Under the pieces are notes generated by a model. That model saw only the letters and a program-made list of their open reading frames with translations, searched no databases and was not told where the DNA came from. Shown here one piece after another: positions 46,401-57,824 of a stretch of DNA of 64,000 nt; the stretch's first letter is position 1; each line of letters begins with the position of its first letter. Origin of the DNA: Siniperca chuatsi. Lineage: Eukaryota > Chordata > Actinopteri > Centrarchiformes > Sinipercidae. The translations under genes were made by a program, and so were the position numbers. The DNA is taken from positions 17,816,388 to 17,880,387 of the forward strand of contig NC_058053.1 in assembly GCF_020085105.1 (NCBI RefSeq), written 5' to 3'.

Positions 46401-47619
46401 GTAATTAAGTTAATTATGTTGATGCTAGTCGGACTCACAGGAACTAGGCTGTGGGTATAAGCCTGCCATCGGCCGACTATTCCTTTCTGCGATCTGCGTG
46501 TTACAGTTTTGCAAGGGCGCCATCGCTGCATCCTGGGCTCAGCACCGCCAAGTACGACTGTGATCGGTTTAAAGAAACAAGACGTGCGTTTTTTCCCCCT
46601 ATACCAGAATGATAATGGTTTCAGCCAGACCTTTTAAAACGAAGTGTGGAGATACGTCTGGCTATGCGAAACTATGTTGATGCTAGCTTCATAGCTAAGT
46701 AAGTTCATAGTAACGTCTTCAGCTGTGGATTTTAACACCACCCACAACCACAAGTTCGGGTCAATGTCTCCAGACATGTACTCTCATCAGAAAGTGACAG
46801 AATAGGCCTTTTCCACAGCAGACATTTGGCTTGCCATAGCAGGAAAAGCACAGGTGAAAAAGAGTTTAGTTAACAATGGCTCAGTTCCATCAAGTGTCCC
46901 AGTAAGCCATGCCAGTGAACCAGCATAATACCAGGACCCTGGATCTAGCTCACCTAAATGGAATGCAGTTGTTATTAATGATGATGATATGCCAAAATGT
47001 CTGCTAACTAAATGCATGTTAACTGACATTTCTGAACCTAACAACAACTACAGTCAGTTACCAGTTCATTAGGTACGCCAAGCTGCAACTAACGTATGAC
47101 CTTCTTGAGAGGTGTTAAATCAACTGTATAGACAGGGTTAGGGTTAGGGTTAGGAAGATACAGTTTATGGTGCTGTTGAATTATATTGCAATATACGGAG
47201 GTGTTTCTATTATTTTGTCCACACCACTTATATCAATGTTATATCAATAACAGAAACACCTCTCTGTATCCTCAAATGTTCATAGAGTTGAATCAACGCC
47301 TCTCTAAACAACAAACTACACTATAACCTTCATTAAGGGAAGATTTATTGCACGACAGTTGTAATAGACTGCATTAGTTTTAGCTAGGTGTACCTAATAA
47401 ACTGGCAACTGTATATTTGCTTATAGGCTTCATAGAAACATGCCAAAATTGTTCAGTTTAAGAGTAGTGGAGTGCAAATACCATATCCCACCAACAATAA
47501 CCCAGACAAGGTCTCTCCCAGATTTTGGCAAATATGCAAATAGTGTACATGGGACATAGAGTTAATTTGAGCTACAGAGGCATTTACACATCCTTCCGTT
47601 CAACTACTGGTCTTCACCT

Positions 47620-47651
<32 letters not shown>

Positions 47652-48613
47652 TGTGTGTAAATTTCATAAGAGTTTTTATCAATGAAAAGCAAATAGCTTT
47701 TGGAAATAAGAGCATAAACAGGATAGGATTTGTCATAATTTGTGCATTTGAACACGTCTAACACGTGTGTGTCCTTATTTGTGTTTTGTGTGTGTGTGTA
47801 TCAAGGGACAGTCCTAATGCAGTGGAAGAGATAGAAAAATGGCTCCCAAGACTGCATGGTCTTGTGGTGGGACCAGGTCTAGGGAGAGAAGACTTGTTAC
47901 TGAAAACAACCAAGGTACGTGGAATATATTCACTCTCCCTCGCACTCAAAACAGTCTCTTAGGCAAGCTGCTTGTGCATAACCACAAAACTGAACTAAAG
48001 TCACATTTTTAACAGTTGTTAGACAGAATACAGTGATGAATTTAAGCTGCACAACACAACTCTTCATGTTTGTGGCTTCCTGTGACTAACAATAACGGTG
48101 AAAATTTGAATTTAATTTTCCAGAAAACATGGCTTATAGACTTGTGAGAACGTCAAAGAAATGAGAGAAAGATCTCATACTGTTGATTCCAAATTTCGCT
48201 GAAAGAAGCACATGTACACTGCTGCTTAGGTGACCCTTTGAACTGTAATCCATCAGTCCCTTGTGGTTAAAGAATTGTATACACCTGAAACTAGAATATC
48301 TTTCGGGTAAATAGGGCAATTCTACTGTGGAGTTGAGTAGACTGATGAAACAGGTATATAATATGTGTACATAAAGATTTTGTTGAGTGCAGCCTAAAGA
48401 GAGCATTACAGTGTGTGTGTTGGACCAGCATCACTTAAGTATTTTTTGGATGACATTTAATTTTACATTATCTCTGGATAACACTTTTTCTCTCTCTTTT
48501 AGGAGGTGATAGAGAAGTCTAAAGCAAGAGATATCCCTATAGTCATTGATGCAGTAAGTCTCAAGCTCCAGCTGTTGGATGGGATTTTATTTGCAAAGCC
48601 ATACACAATCACT

Positions 48614-48655
<42 letters not shown>

Positions 48656-49079
48656 GCGTGCGTGCGTGCGTGTCACTTGTTTGTTTTCAACAGGATGGAT
48701 TATGGCTAGTTACCCAGCAGCCATCTGTTATTCAAGGGTACCAGAAGGGCATCCTTACACCTAACTTCATGGAGTTCACCCGACTGTATGAGGCACTGGT
48801 GGGTCTCTCTGCAGACTTGAGTCAGAATCAGAAATACTTTATTGATCCCCGAGGGGAAACTCTTTTGTTACAGCTGCTCACTATCACGTCAGTGCACACA
48901 GGGATAGAAGTTCTAAGCAAATCAAATACACTATAATACAGGCAGGATAAATTAAGTACAAAGTGGACATAAGTATAAAATTAAAATAAGTGTAAAGTAC
49001 AAAGTGGATTTACTGGTTGATGTTGAATACAATGTAATAATATAAGTAGTCACCAGTTGATGGCATATAACACATAATG

Positions 49080-49124
<45 letters not shown>

Positions 49125-50119
49125 TCGTCTTGTCTGTGTGTTGCTGTCTCAGCACCATGAGCCCATGGACAGCAGTGATCATCAACGCAGTGTCATGCAG
49201 CTCAGTGTAGCCATGGGCAACCTCACTCTGGTGCTAAAAGGAGAACAGGATCTCATTACAGACGGCAGTAAAGGTTATTATCAAGCCCATGTACTCTATT
49301 AAAAACAATATTTATGAGACAAACTTTCCCAGTCGATCTTTCACCTTTTCCATTTGTGTAAATCACTACTCAGATGGTGTAGTCCCTCATTCGTCCAGGA
49401 GTGTTCTATCGTAGAAAAGGTTTCAGTCGTAGTCATCTGGACACTGTTTTCAGACGTTTTCAGACGTTTGGCTCGAGCCGAAATGTCTTGATTCTGAAAA
49501 CAGTGTCCAGATGACTACGACTGAAACCTTTTCTACGACACTACTCAGATGTGAATTCTGAGAAACTTTTAAGCTCTTTTTCTTTCATGACTGATCTCAA
49601 TTTGTGACTTCTTGTTTTCAGTGATCTCCTGCAGTATTGAGGGCAGTGGGAGAAGATGTGGCGGACAGGGAGATCTTCTATCTGGATCTATGGGAGTTTT
49701 GGCACACTGGGCCCATGCTGCCTCTGCAGCTGGAATGATCAGAGGGTAAAGACATTTTTGGCTGTTTGTGCATTGTGTTTTAATAGTAGTAAATATCACC
49801 TTTTTATACCACTTTATATTATATTACATTCAGTAAGTGTTAAGATAGATTTTTAAAACATACAGCAGCCAGTGGTTTCCATTCACTTCAGCATGTTACA
49901 AAAATCTAATACTGTGTGTATGTGTATATACATATGTGTGTTTCCTAATCATTTTTGTCCTCTTCCAGTGTGAATCCATCGGTGGTTGCAGCATTAGGGG
50001 CCTGCTCTCTTACAAGACAGTGCAACAGTCAAGCATTCCAGCGACATGGCAGGTCCACCACCACATCGGACATGATCCAGGAGATTGGCTCAGCCTTCAG
50101 AAAGTTATTTGAAAGCTGA
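43435..50119 (+). CDS. naxd: ATP-dependent (S)-NAD(P)H-hydrate dehydratase
   Basis: Metabolite repair enzyme (CARKD): it dehydrates S-NAD(P)HX to NAD(P)H using ATP, working with the epimerase NAXE. Exons: 43435-43522, 45534-45684, 45811-45856, 45983-46071, 47806-47914, 48503-48553, 48694-48798, 49153-49273, 49622-49745, 49969-50119; phases agree throughout and give 344 residues. Exon 1 encodes a short hydrophobic leader ([17 protein letters not shown]), a signal or targeting sequence. Then come [64 protein letters not shown] and [17 protein letters not shown], where the GGQGD aspartate is the family's catalytic residue. The ending is [21 protein letters not shown]. Intron 1 contains a separate gene. 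Length and architecture match vertebrate NAXD. Confidence 0.95.
44154..45330 (+). CDS. Myb/SANT-like (trihelix-type) DNA-binding domain protein, nested in naxd intron 1
   Basis: Two exons, 44154-44667 and 44801-45330, joined in phase 1, give 347 residues. Residues about 8-105 form a Myb/SANT-like domain of the Myb_DNA-bind_4 type: [58 protein letters not shown]. An acidic stretch ([19 protein letters not shown]) follows. Exon 2 has a basic patch ([12 protein letters not shown]) and a predicted coiled coil ([40 protein letters not shown]), then a Ser/Pro-rich tail. Fish and mammals have many such genes (MSANTD and ZSCAN29-like families); I cannot name the orthologue. It lies wholly inside naxd intron 1 on the same strand. 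The last 28 residues could be intron read-through if the donor at 45248 is used. Probably nuclear; function unknown. Confidence 0.8.
46380..47040. repeat. Two adjacent dispersed teleost repeats in naxd intron 4
   Basis: About 46380-46690 carries CATCCTGGGCTCAGCACCGC, AAGTACGACTGTGATCGG and GTCTGGCTATGCGA-ACTATG. About 46840-47040 carries AAAGCACAGGTGAAAAAGAG, CAGTTCCATCAAGTGTCCCA and ACCAGGACCCTGGATCTA. I recognise both as high-copy non-coding sequences of percomorph fish. Exact ends were not found. Confidence 0.5.
47048..47408. mobile_element. MITE-like element with CCAGTTTATTAGGTACACC ends
   Basis: The left end (ACCAGTTCATTAGGTACGCC at about 47060) and the right end (AGGTGTACCTAATAAACTGG at about 47384) are inverted copies of each other. 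Copies of the family are at 5835-6125 and 34988-35254. A short telomere-like run lies inside it. It fills part of the 1.7 kb naxd intron 4. Confidence 0.6.
47134..47154 (+). repeat. Short interstitial telomere-like repeat
   Basis: Three and a half GGGTTA units lie inside the MITE-like element at 47048-47408. The vertebrate telomere unit is TTAGGG. Confidence 0.8.
47618..47658. repeat. (GT)n(GA)n(GT)n microsatellite
   Basis: A GT run is followed by GA units and more GT, about 150 bp before the naxd 47806 exon. Confidence 0.85.
48616..48672. repeat. (TG)n(CGTG)n microsatellite upstream of a naxd acceptor
   Basis: TG units grade into CGTG units in the 140 bp intron before the 48694-48798 exon, ending about 20 bp before the acceptor. 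It occupies much of this small intron. Confidence 0.9.
48826..49075. repeat. Dispersed teleost LINE/SINE-tail-like repeat
   Basis: GTCAGAATCAGAAATACTTT followed by TTGATCCCCGAGGGGAAACT and TTGTTACAGCTGCTCACTA is a widespread fish retroelement tail. It sits in the naxd intron between the 48694 and 49153 exons. Confidence 0.6.
49081..49120. repeat. (TG)20 microsatellite
   Basis: Twenty TG units lie about 30 bp before the acceptor of the naxd 49153-49273 exon. Confidence 0.95.
49409..49538. repeat. naxd: Perfect 45 bp inverted repeat (fold-back) in a naxd intron
   Basis: The arms 49409-49453 and 49494-49538 are exact reverse complements (left arm starts TCGTAGAAAAGGTTTCAGTC). The 40 bp between them holds the palindrome GGCTCGAGCC and flanking bases that also pair, so almost the whole 130 bp could fold into one hairpin. 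It lies in the intron between the 49153 and 49622 exons. I have the impression that it is a high-copy teleost fold-back repeat, without proof. Confidence 0.85.
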
Positions 50120-50507
50120 AAACGGCCAACTGAAATCAAAATGGTTGTTTAAAAAGCTATACATACATACTCAATTTTGCATTCTTACGAAACTGTTAAT
50201 ATAGCCTGTGGGTGGGCTAGTGGAAAATGTTCTCATCAAGCTGAATTTTAATGAAGGTTAGAGAGGTGTGAACTATCTTTTTAAAGACTGCTCTCAAAAT
50301 CTGGTGCAAAGAATATACACTGACTTGTTGCTTGAGGTGTATTAAATGAACCCTATAAGAAAACCAACAAGCATGGTCTTCCATCTTTCAAGTGGTATTA
50401 TGAATGCGTTCACCAAACACGTTGAGGTAGCTAAATTTTTCACAGCCCACCAAAGAGACTGAGATGGTAAGATTAATGGTGCCACAGTAAACCTGTTTGA
50501 ATTTTGA

Positions 50508-50513
50508 AATAAA
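50508..50513 (+). terminator. naxd: Likely naxd polyadenylation signal
   Basis: AATAAA lies 389 bp downstream of the naxd stop codon and is the first clear signal after it. Confidence 0.5.
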
Positions 50514-50939
50514 TAAGATTTTATGTGAGTGACTTTTTGAACAAGTTCTTGAAAGTTCGTCATGGCAACGTGCTTTTGTTGACTTGTTGACATGGAAACA
50601 TGCCACGGTCATGTTTGATACCAACACAGTTAAAAAACTCCCCAGAGAAAGATACTGTTCGTGTTTAAGCAGTGGACTTTCTGGTGTCGGTCGAGTATCG
50701 CGGAGTGATCATATAAACTGCAATGTTAAAATATGGACGAGCCTGAAATTAATTCTGAAAGACAATGTGACATATATATATTATTCGATTAATCCATTCA
50801 ACCTGTATCTGTTGTTGCTATAGCTGCTTCGTAATGCAGTACATGCGCACCGCTGAAAATATTTGTTCAGGCACTTTAGCTAACAGCTAACAGCTAACAG
50901 TAGCCGCTAGTAGTAGGACCTACACTGCTACAGCGGTCC

Positions 50940-51032
50940 ACTCCATACACGACGTAGCGTTAGCAATAAGAGCAGCATCACGGAGTGCTACACGTTTGCT
51001 CCAGGAAAAAAAAAACAACAACATCCACACAG
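50940..51032 (+). promoter_or_regulatory. ing1: Candidate ing1 5' untranslated exon and promoter area
   Basis: ACATCCACACAG followed by GTACGT at 51033 is a strong donor. The acceptor GTGCAG at 52311-52314 precedes the ing1 start codon by 36 bp. A non-coding first exon ending at 51032 spliced to 52315 would explain both. The exon start is not known; 50940 is only a guess. The region to about 51800 is rich in GCTAAC/GTTAGC motifs and CpG-containing words. Confidence 0.35.
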
Positions 51033-52350
51033 GTACGTTTCCCTGTAAGCCGCTTTGCTACAAACGAGATAAGTTTAGAAAAGTTTTGCTGTGTGTTTGT
51101 TTTTGCAGGGATGAATGTCGTGGCTCGTTTATAACGGTATGCGTTAAAAGCTAACAGAAGCTAATTTGGCTAACAGTTAACGTTACGTTGAAGCAAACGT
51201 GTGAGAAATGAGACTGCTTGAAGTGTCAAAATGATTGCGTATAATGTTTGTAATGGTGTGATTTGTCTGTGTAACGTTAGCTAATTGATTAAAGTGTTCT
51301 GTGATTGTTTACGTTGTGGGTGAATGAAGTGGTTGTTAACGTTTCTCACAGCGTTGGTTACGTTAATCTTTGTGTTTGACGCACTAGGATATCGTTTGCT
51401 TAAACCTTCAGCGTTGTCAACCAGCGATTAAAGCTAGTTTACGTCACTGATAAAATCATATTTCGTATTGTGTATCGCTTAGAGTAAGACAATCTCAAAC
51501 TTGCAAAGAGGAGAAAGTTGCTTACTTGACGTGAACGTAAACTCGCCAGCAGTGTAGGTTAGTTAGCGTTAATTATCATGACTAACCTTACACGCTGCAA
51601 CTGTTGATAATATTCAAGCTTAACAGTGAACTTGTTTGTGGTTGATTTCACATTAATATGTCGGTTCATCAGTCACCCACATCCCTAGTAACGTTCCCTA
51701 GCGTTAACGCTAGTTCACCGGGAAATCTAGGTTAGCTAAGCTAGCTAACGTTGACATTAATGTTACTGTTTAGCTTTGTTGTCTTCTCCGTTGGTGCGTA
51801 GAAGACCTTAAAGGACACCCTGACGTGCACGCAATAACACCTTCAAGTACGTTGTTATCCATCTGAAGTCACCTGGCACTTATTTAAACTTGGAACAACT
51901 CAGCTCGAGAAGAATATAACTTAGTTCACCAACTAGTTAGCTCTCTGTTGGCAGATTAATAGTACACGTAGCTATTTTCAGGATGGCTGATTCCAGATCT
52001 GTTGGCCCTCCCCCTTTCACATATTGACCATTATAATTTATATTTCCGGACTGATTTCAGCTCATTTATACTGAAAAACAACATATAGTGCACAACGATA
52101 TACATATCAGAAGTCTGATGCAAGTAAGTTAATAGTTGCAAAGTAAACACAGATTTTTGCAAACTTGAGCATCAAATGCTACAAGAGCAGTATATGCTAT
52201 AGTTGCCGTTTAAATCCGCCCACTGCACGAGGTGACGCTTCTGTCTGATATCGGGCTAGTAACTTATGGCTTTACAGCAACAATGCACATTTTAATAATC
52301 ATTTGTTGGTGCAGGTGTCGGGAGTGTCCTGGGATACAGACGGATCCGCA

Positions 52351-55009
52351 ATGTTGAACCCGACCAATGGCGACCCAAGCCACGTTGTTGTGAATTATGT
52401 TGAGGAGTATTTGGACCTGGTGGAATCACTGCCTTTTGATTTGCAGAGGAGTGTGTCCCTCATGAAGGAAATTGATGCCAGGTATCAAGGTAAAGAAGCT
52501 AGACAGTGCGGGACACTGATGTGCAAGACACAAATCTCTTTCAAATCTTACATTAATCAAAACTAAATACTAAAGAGGTTACAAAAATCATGTTGCAACA
52601 GGCATAACATAGCTAATTAAACATTTTACTTTACAGATCCCTTAGTTGAAAATGTCAAACAGAAATGGTATGTAGTAGTTATTTCTTAGGATGTTTCCTT
52701 GAAAGTACTATGTAATTCGGTACTTATTATAGGGAAAATGCTGGCAGTGTTTATTTGGTACACTTGGCACATTTTGCAAAGGAATTTAAGACAAGTCAAC
52801 AGGCAGGGTCATCAATATAATCTTTGTCTTCCTGTGTGATTGTGCATTACAGGTGAGGCTACAATTCAGCCAATGTGGAGAGTAAACATACATTTATACA
52901 TGAATGATTTGTCAACAGCAGCTTCTAAAGTCTAAACAACTGCATTCCTGTAGCTTCTTAATTATTTCTGGGGTTTTTTTTCTTACTAAACCAAGTAAAT
53001 AAGCAGGTACTTACCAAGCATACCAACTGAACACTTAACAAATTATATAGTACATTGTAGACATGTAGCTATAATATACAATTACACACTAAATTGTAGC
53101 TGCATGCCTGAACCCACTAGCTCTTAACCTCGCTCACTAGGTCAAGCCTAACAGCTTCTACTTTGCTCTCTCAGCAGTCTCATTATCATCCCCCAAAGTA
53201 GTCAGTCTCACCTCCTGTGTTAACCGCATGCTTGTTTAACATACAGGATGCACCTTTCATGTTCATTGACAGCAGACTAAACTAACAGATTTGTCATTCC
53301 TTTGTGCAGTTTGTTATTCACCAAAGCCTCAGGAAACACCCATCACGCCACATAATTAACAGTCAAGAAATTGATCTATTATGACAAGTAATTAGCTGAA
53401 AGTTTGACACTTCCTTTGTGTATACCTTTGAGAATATGTAGAATTTCAATATTCTTTTTCCCACATCAACACCCCCTCCCCAATTTCTTCTTTGGCAGAT
53501 GTTTTGAAGGAGCTTGATGATGCTTATGAACGGTATCGCCGGGAATCCGACTCACTTCAGAGGCGAAAGCTTCAGTTATCCATTCAGAGGGCGCTGATTC
53601 GCAGTCAAGAGCTTGGAGATGAGAAGATCCAGATTGCTGGTCAAATGGTACATAAAGAACACCCTGCTTAATTTACGCTGAGTAAATAAAAGGGAAAAAA
53701 AAGTTTTATAGGCCTGCTACAAGGCCTTTTTGTATTACGGTGTATTAGGTTTTCCATTTTGCACACATTTGAATTTTACTGAAATCAGTACCAGGAAAAA
53801 CTTTGACCATTTGCAGGACTCCAGCAGTAAACACTGAATCGTCTTATTATAGTTACACACTAGAGGGTGACCAGAAACATAACACCATGTTTAACCTTCC
53901 CCTTCAACATATGTTTGGTATGTTAAAGTTGGAAGTGGATACGCATCCTATATAATGTATGTGTACAATGGATATTTTGGGTAATAATTTTAATATAAAC
54001 ATTCACCTTTTAACTGCTAGAGAAGCGGTTAAATCATTGTAAAGCTGTTTCCAGTTGTGTTGCTGCACCTATGGTTATCAGCAAAATGTAAAATGTTACA
54101 ACACAATTGGATAAACAAGAAGCATGACTTAAATTTTTCTTGTCAGTCTGTTAAGTTAAGCAAATGAAGAATGTGCATACAAAATCAAAAATATTTCTTA
54201 TTCAAGTTTATTTCCTGCAGAGATTAACTTTGTATCACATACAAAAACATATGATTTATCCAAGGAAGGCCAGATTACCACTTGGTCCTAACTCTTAATT
54301 CTAGTTTTAATTTTGCGAGCGTCCAAATGACAGCAGGCAGAGCTTTACAGTAAAATGTGAACTTTCTTTGTTTCAGGTGGAGATGGTTGAGAACCGAACA
54401 CGACAAATAGACTGGCATTCTGAATTTCTCCTTTCCTCTCAGGAAGTCCCAGAGAGCCACATTCCCACGGCAACATCCATGACAACCACTGTAGCATCTA
54501 TGATGTCATCATCATCCGCCACCATCACTCCAGGCAAAACTAGCCACCATGACAGGAAGCGTGATGAGGTCACCCCAGGCTCAGGTGGTGGAGACAAGGC
54601 TGGAGGGAAACGCTCAAGACGTCAGAAAAATGGAGAAACGCGGGAAAGTTACGGGGGTCTGGATCACGCTGAGGAAGTGGGAGTGGGGGCATCCCGGGAA
54701 AAGAGGGCCAAAACATCTTCAAAGAAGAAGAAAAGGTCAAAAGGAAAGTCTGAGAGAGAAGTGTCACCCCCAGACCTGCCCATTGATCCAGATGAGCCAA
54801 CATACTGCTTGTGTGAGCAGGTGTCCTACGGCGAGATGATTGGCTGTGATAATGATGAATGTCCCATTGAGTGGTTTCATTTCTCCTGTGTTGGGCTCCA
54901 TCATAAGCCCAAGGGCAAGTGGTACTGCCCCAAGTGTAGGGGTGAGAATGAGAAGACCATGGACAAGGCCTTAGAGAGGGCCAAGAAGGAGAGGGCATAC
55001 AACAGGTAG
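52351..55009 (+). CDS. ing1: Inhibitor of growth protein 1 (p33ING1b-type)
   Basis: Chromatin reader: its PHD finger binds trimethylated histone H3 lysine 4 and recruits the Sin3-HDAC complex. Exons 52351-52489, 53499-53647 and 54377-55009 give 306 residues (human p33ING1b has 279). Start [10 protein letters not shown] matches the human b isoform. Then comes the ING helical domain ([36 protein letters not shown]), a Ser/Thr-rich insert that makes it longer, the lysine-rich nuclear signal [14 protein letters not shown], and a Cys4-His-Cys3 PHD finger ([40 protein letters not shown]). The polybasic tail is [25 protein letters not shown] in the tail separates it from ING2. The second intron splits what is a single coding exon in human ING1. 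Confidence 0.95.
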
Positions 55010-55316
55010 CTTGCTCTGTCTGGCCCAATGAACACTATTGCGTAAAAAAATTTAATTTTATTTCTCGTCTTTTTCCATTTTCTGTCAACACTGTTTAAAG
55101 AAGTAAAGAATTGATGAGAGGGATCTTGTAAATAGTTATTTTTGTAACTGCTGCATAGCTGAGAAACAAGATTGCTTCCTCCTGGTTGGGATCATTTGTA
55201 AAGAATGGACATAGTACAGTACAACCTGTATGTCACCAGCTGTCCTGCACTTACATCCACTTTGTTTTCATCATGCATGCAACACCACCTACACCATCAC
55301 ATATGCTCAACTAACA

Positions 55317-55322
55317 AATAAA
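55317..55322 (+). terminator. ing1: Likely ing1 polyadenylation signal
   Basis: AATAAA lies 308 bp after the ing1 stop codon. Confidence 0.6.
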
Positions 55323-55699
55323 ACGTTTCTAAACAAAGAATTTGATGTTGTTTATAACATCATTAAGGGTGAAGTGAAAAATCCCCAGAATCTGATAAAG
55401 GTGATTTATAAAGCAGTGTCCTGTCTGAAGGAAACTACGGTTGTGTCCACAATCACTCGAGCACTGGTCCCTATATAATAGACACTGTAGTTTACACTAT
55501 AATGAGCAGTAAGCTGAGATTTCGGACACTTGTGGGGCATCATTTTGCTTCATCGCATGACTTGTCACACTGTGGGATTGTTAGCAGAAAGTAGTGTACA
55601 CATGCCATGGGCACTACTTTTTAAAAGCGGCTATAATTTGATATTTTTCTAACGATGTATCAAAAGACAATGTGAAAATAACTTTACTGTTTTGTTTAA

Positions 55700-56060
55700 C
55701 TCTCACAGCTACATTTTTGGTCACAGCGGGCAAAAAAACCCACTATACACCTGCTGAGCACCAGGCAGAGGGACAGACACACTTATTGGTGAACATATTG
55801 GAGCATTTAGCAGCTACAGAGCCAGATATTTCCCTCAGGAGTTGGTGGAGACCACAAACAGAGCTAGAGTTATCAGGTTGCCAGAAACGTGACTCCAAAT
55901 GAATGAACAAACGACTGCAACTGTACCTCTGTTGGACCTGTAAATAAGCAACTGCTTGCTAACAAGCAACTTAAAAAGGTGATATGTCAATGTTGAGTTC
56001 ACAACCTGCTTCTGCTGCCCCCAAGTGAGGGAAAAAGTTATTGCAGGTTTAACGGTTAGG
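55700..56060. repeat. Dispersed teleost repeat between ing1 and ube2a
   Basis: GAACATATTGGAGCATTTAG, GAGCCAGATATTTCCCTCAG and GAGTTGGTGGAGACCACAAA form a block I recognise as a common non-coding fish repeat; its tail includes TGCTGCCCCCAAGTG. The remainder of 55330-57150 holds no recognisable exon; a CACTATATAGTC motif at about 56605 recalls another MITE family. Confidence 0.5.
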
Positions 56061-57155
56061 TTCATGTATACTGAAAGGGTTATTGGTGGCTGTAACTGTT
56101 GCCCCTGTCAGTACTGGCTGAGAAGAGATCCACCTCTAAAGCGATTTCAATGTCTGAGGTCGGGGACAAAATCCAAAGTCCATGTTTTGACTTCTAAAGC
56201 TCAGCAAAAGCTAATATGAGGCTCCAGCAGTCTTACCTTACGCAGTTAAAGTAATTACCTTCCAAAGTCTTTTTAGTATGAAAGTTTGTGTTTCAGTGGA
56301 CAATGTTAATTAGTCGAGCCACAGCAGAGGGATAATAACAAAGGAGGAAATTTCGTACTAAAAAGACTAACTTCTCTTGATTTTTCTAGCTCAAACTGCT
56401 GCAGTCTCATATTTGCTTTTGCTGAATTTCAGAAGGCATTTATACACAGAATTGTAGATTTTGTTGCCCATCACGTTACATTGAAATTGCTTTAATTGGG
56501 ATTTCTTGGTGGCCAGTACGGACAACAGGAACAATTACAGTGAAGAGAAGTCATATAGTGTATACATTTCAATCAGAATTCAAATAAAATGGCGTAAATA
56601 CATGCACTATATAGTCAATAAAATTTCAGACAGCTTACATTTGCCCACAGTATTTAATACATTTGTAATGACTTCTAAACAAGCCATGAAAGAATCAGAG
56701 CGGAAAGTTTTGCCTATAACTTGTGTTGAATTGTGTTGCTGACCATAGATTTCACATTATAAAACCCTAACTGTGGCATTTCTGGTCCGTTTAATATTAA
56801 TACTGTGGCAATATGAGTGAAAACACCTGCAGATCTTTCCCTTAAAGAATATCATGTATGATAACTGGCTTTAACAAGAGGTCACCTACCCCCATGTTGA
56901 CATGACATAGCAGGGATATACCTCCATTAAATATTTTATATAGTGGATATATATTAACATTTGTATACAAAACAAAAAATGGTTTACCTCATGGGCAGTG
57001 CCTCAGGTTCATTTGTGGGTCTTCAATCTCCTAAAAACTGAGATGCAGCATCAGTATTAACTCCTGTCAAGGCAAGAAAAGTAATTTTAGGTCAAACAGT
57101 ACAGAATTTGCAGTTACAATAAAAAGCTTCACACAAGGATGGATTTGCCTTTTTT

Positions 57156-57161
57156 TTTATT
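57156..57161 (-). terminator. ube2a: Likely ube2a polyadenylation signal
   Basis: TTTATT on the plus strand (AATAAA on the minus strand) lies 664 bp past the ube2a stop codon. Other candidates were not excluded. Confidence 0.4.
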
Positions 57162-57824
57162 TACAAGTGCTGAAAAAAATGACATGGGGGACAACCAGTG
57201 CAAAATCTGTACATAAATTCAGTTGCAGGTTTCTTATATACATGAGTACTGAACAAGAACGTGAATACACTCTTTCTGTCATGCATGTAACAGAGTTCAC
57301 AATACAGCAAAAGACATGGTGTAAAGATGTCTGATTTAGTTGTTGTCCGTGATGCTGAGGCTGCTCATTCTCCCAGGGAAAGGTAGGATGATCTCATTGG
57401 AGCTCAGACAAACTGCCTTGTGAAAACAAACTGACAGAAAAGATAAGGAGCACAACAGAAGACGACCCATGACTTAATTAATACACCATCCTAGGCATTT
57501 AACGTAATTAGTCATGGGGAGTTATTAGAGCAAGTTAGAACACACCAGAATTATTTGGTAATGGCCCACAAGTCCATACTGACAAAACATCAAGGCAAGA
57601 TTCAGCACATTTCCCCTGATGGACAGGAAAAGGGGGATAGAATAGAAAAAATAAATCCCTCTTGGCGGGCAAGAAAACAAACACATTCTATGGGAAATTG
57701 AAGGTAAAGTGCATCAAAGCTTAAAATCAAAAAGGTGGGGGGCCCAAAGATTAAGAGGTACTCCACTAAAACTTGCAGCACACACAGATTAACAATGGAG
57801 AGAGCAGCTATCAGGATTGTCAGG

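Noticed and set aside
50120-52310. Search for cars2 exons between naxd and ing1
   Set aside because: No aminoacyl-tRNA synthetase motifs were seen on either strand, and the space contains only 3' UTR and promoter-like sequence.
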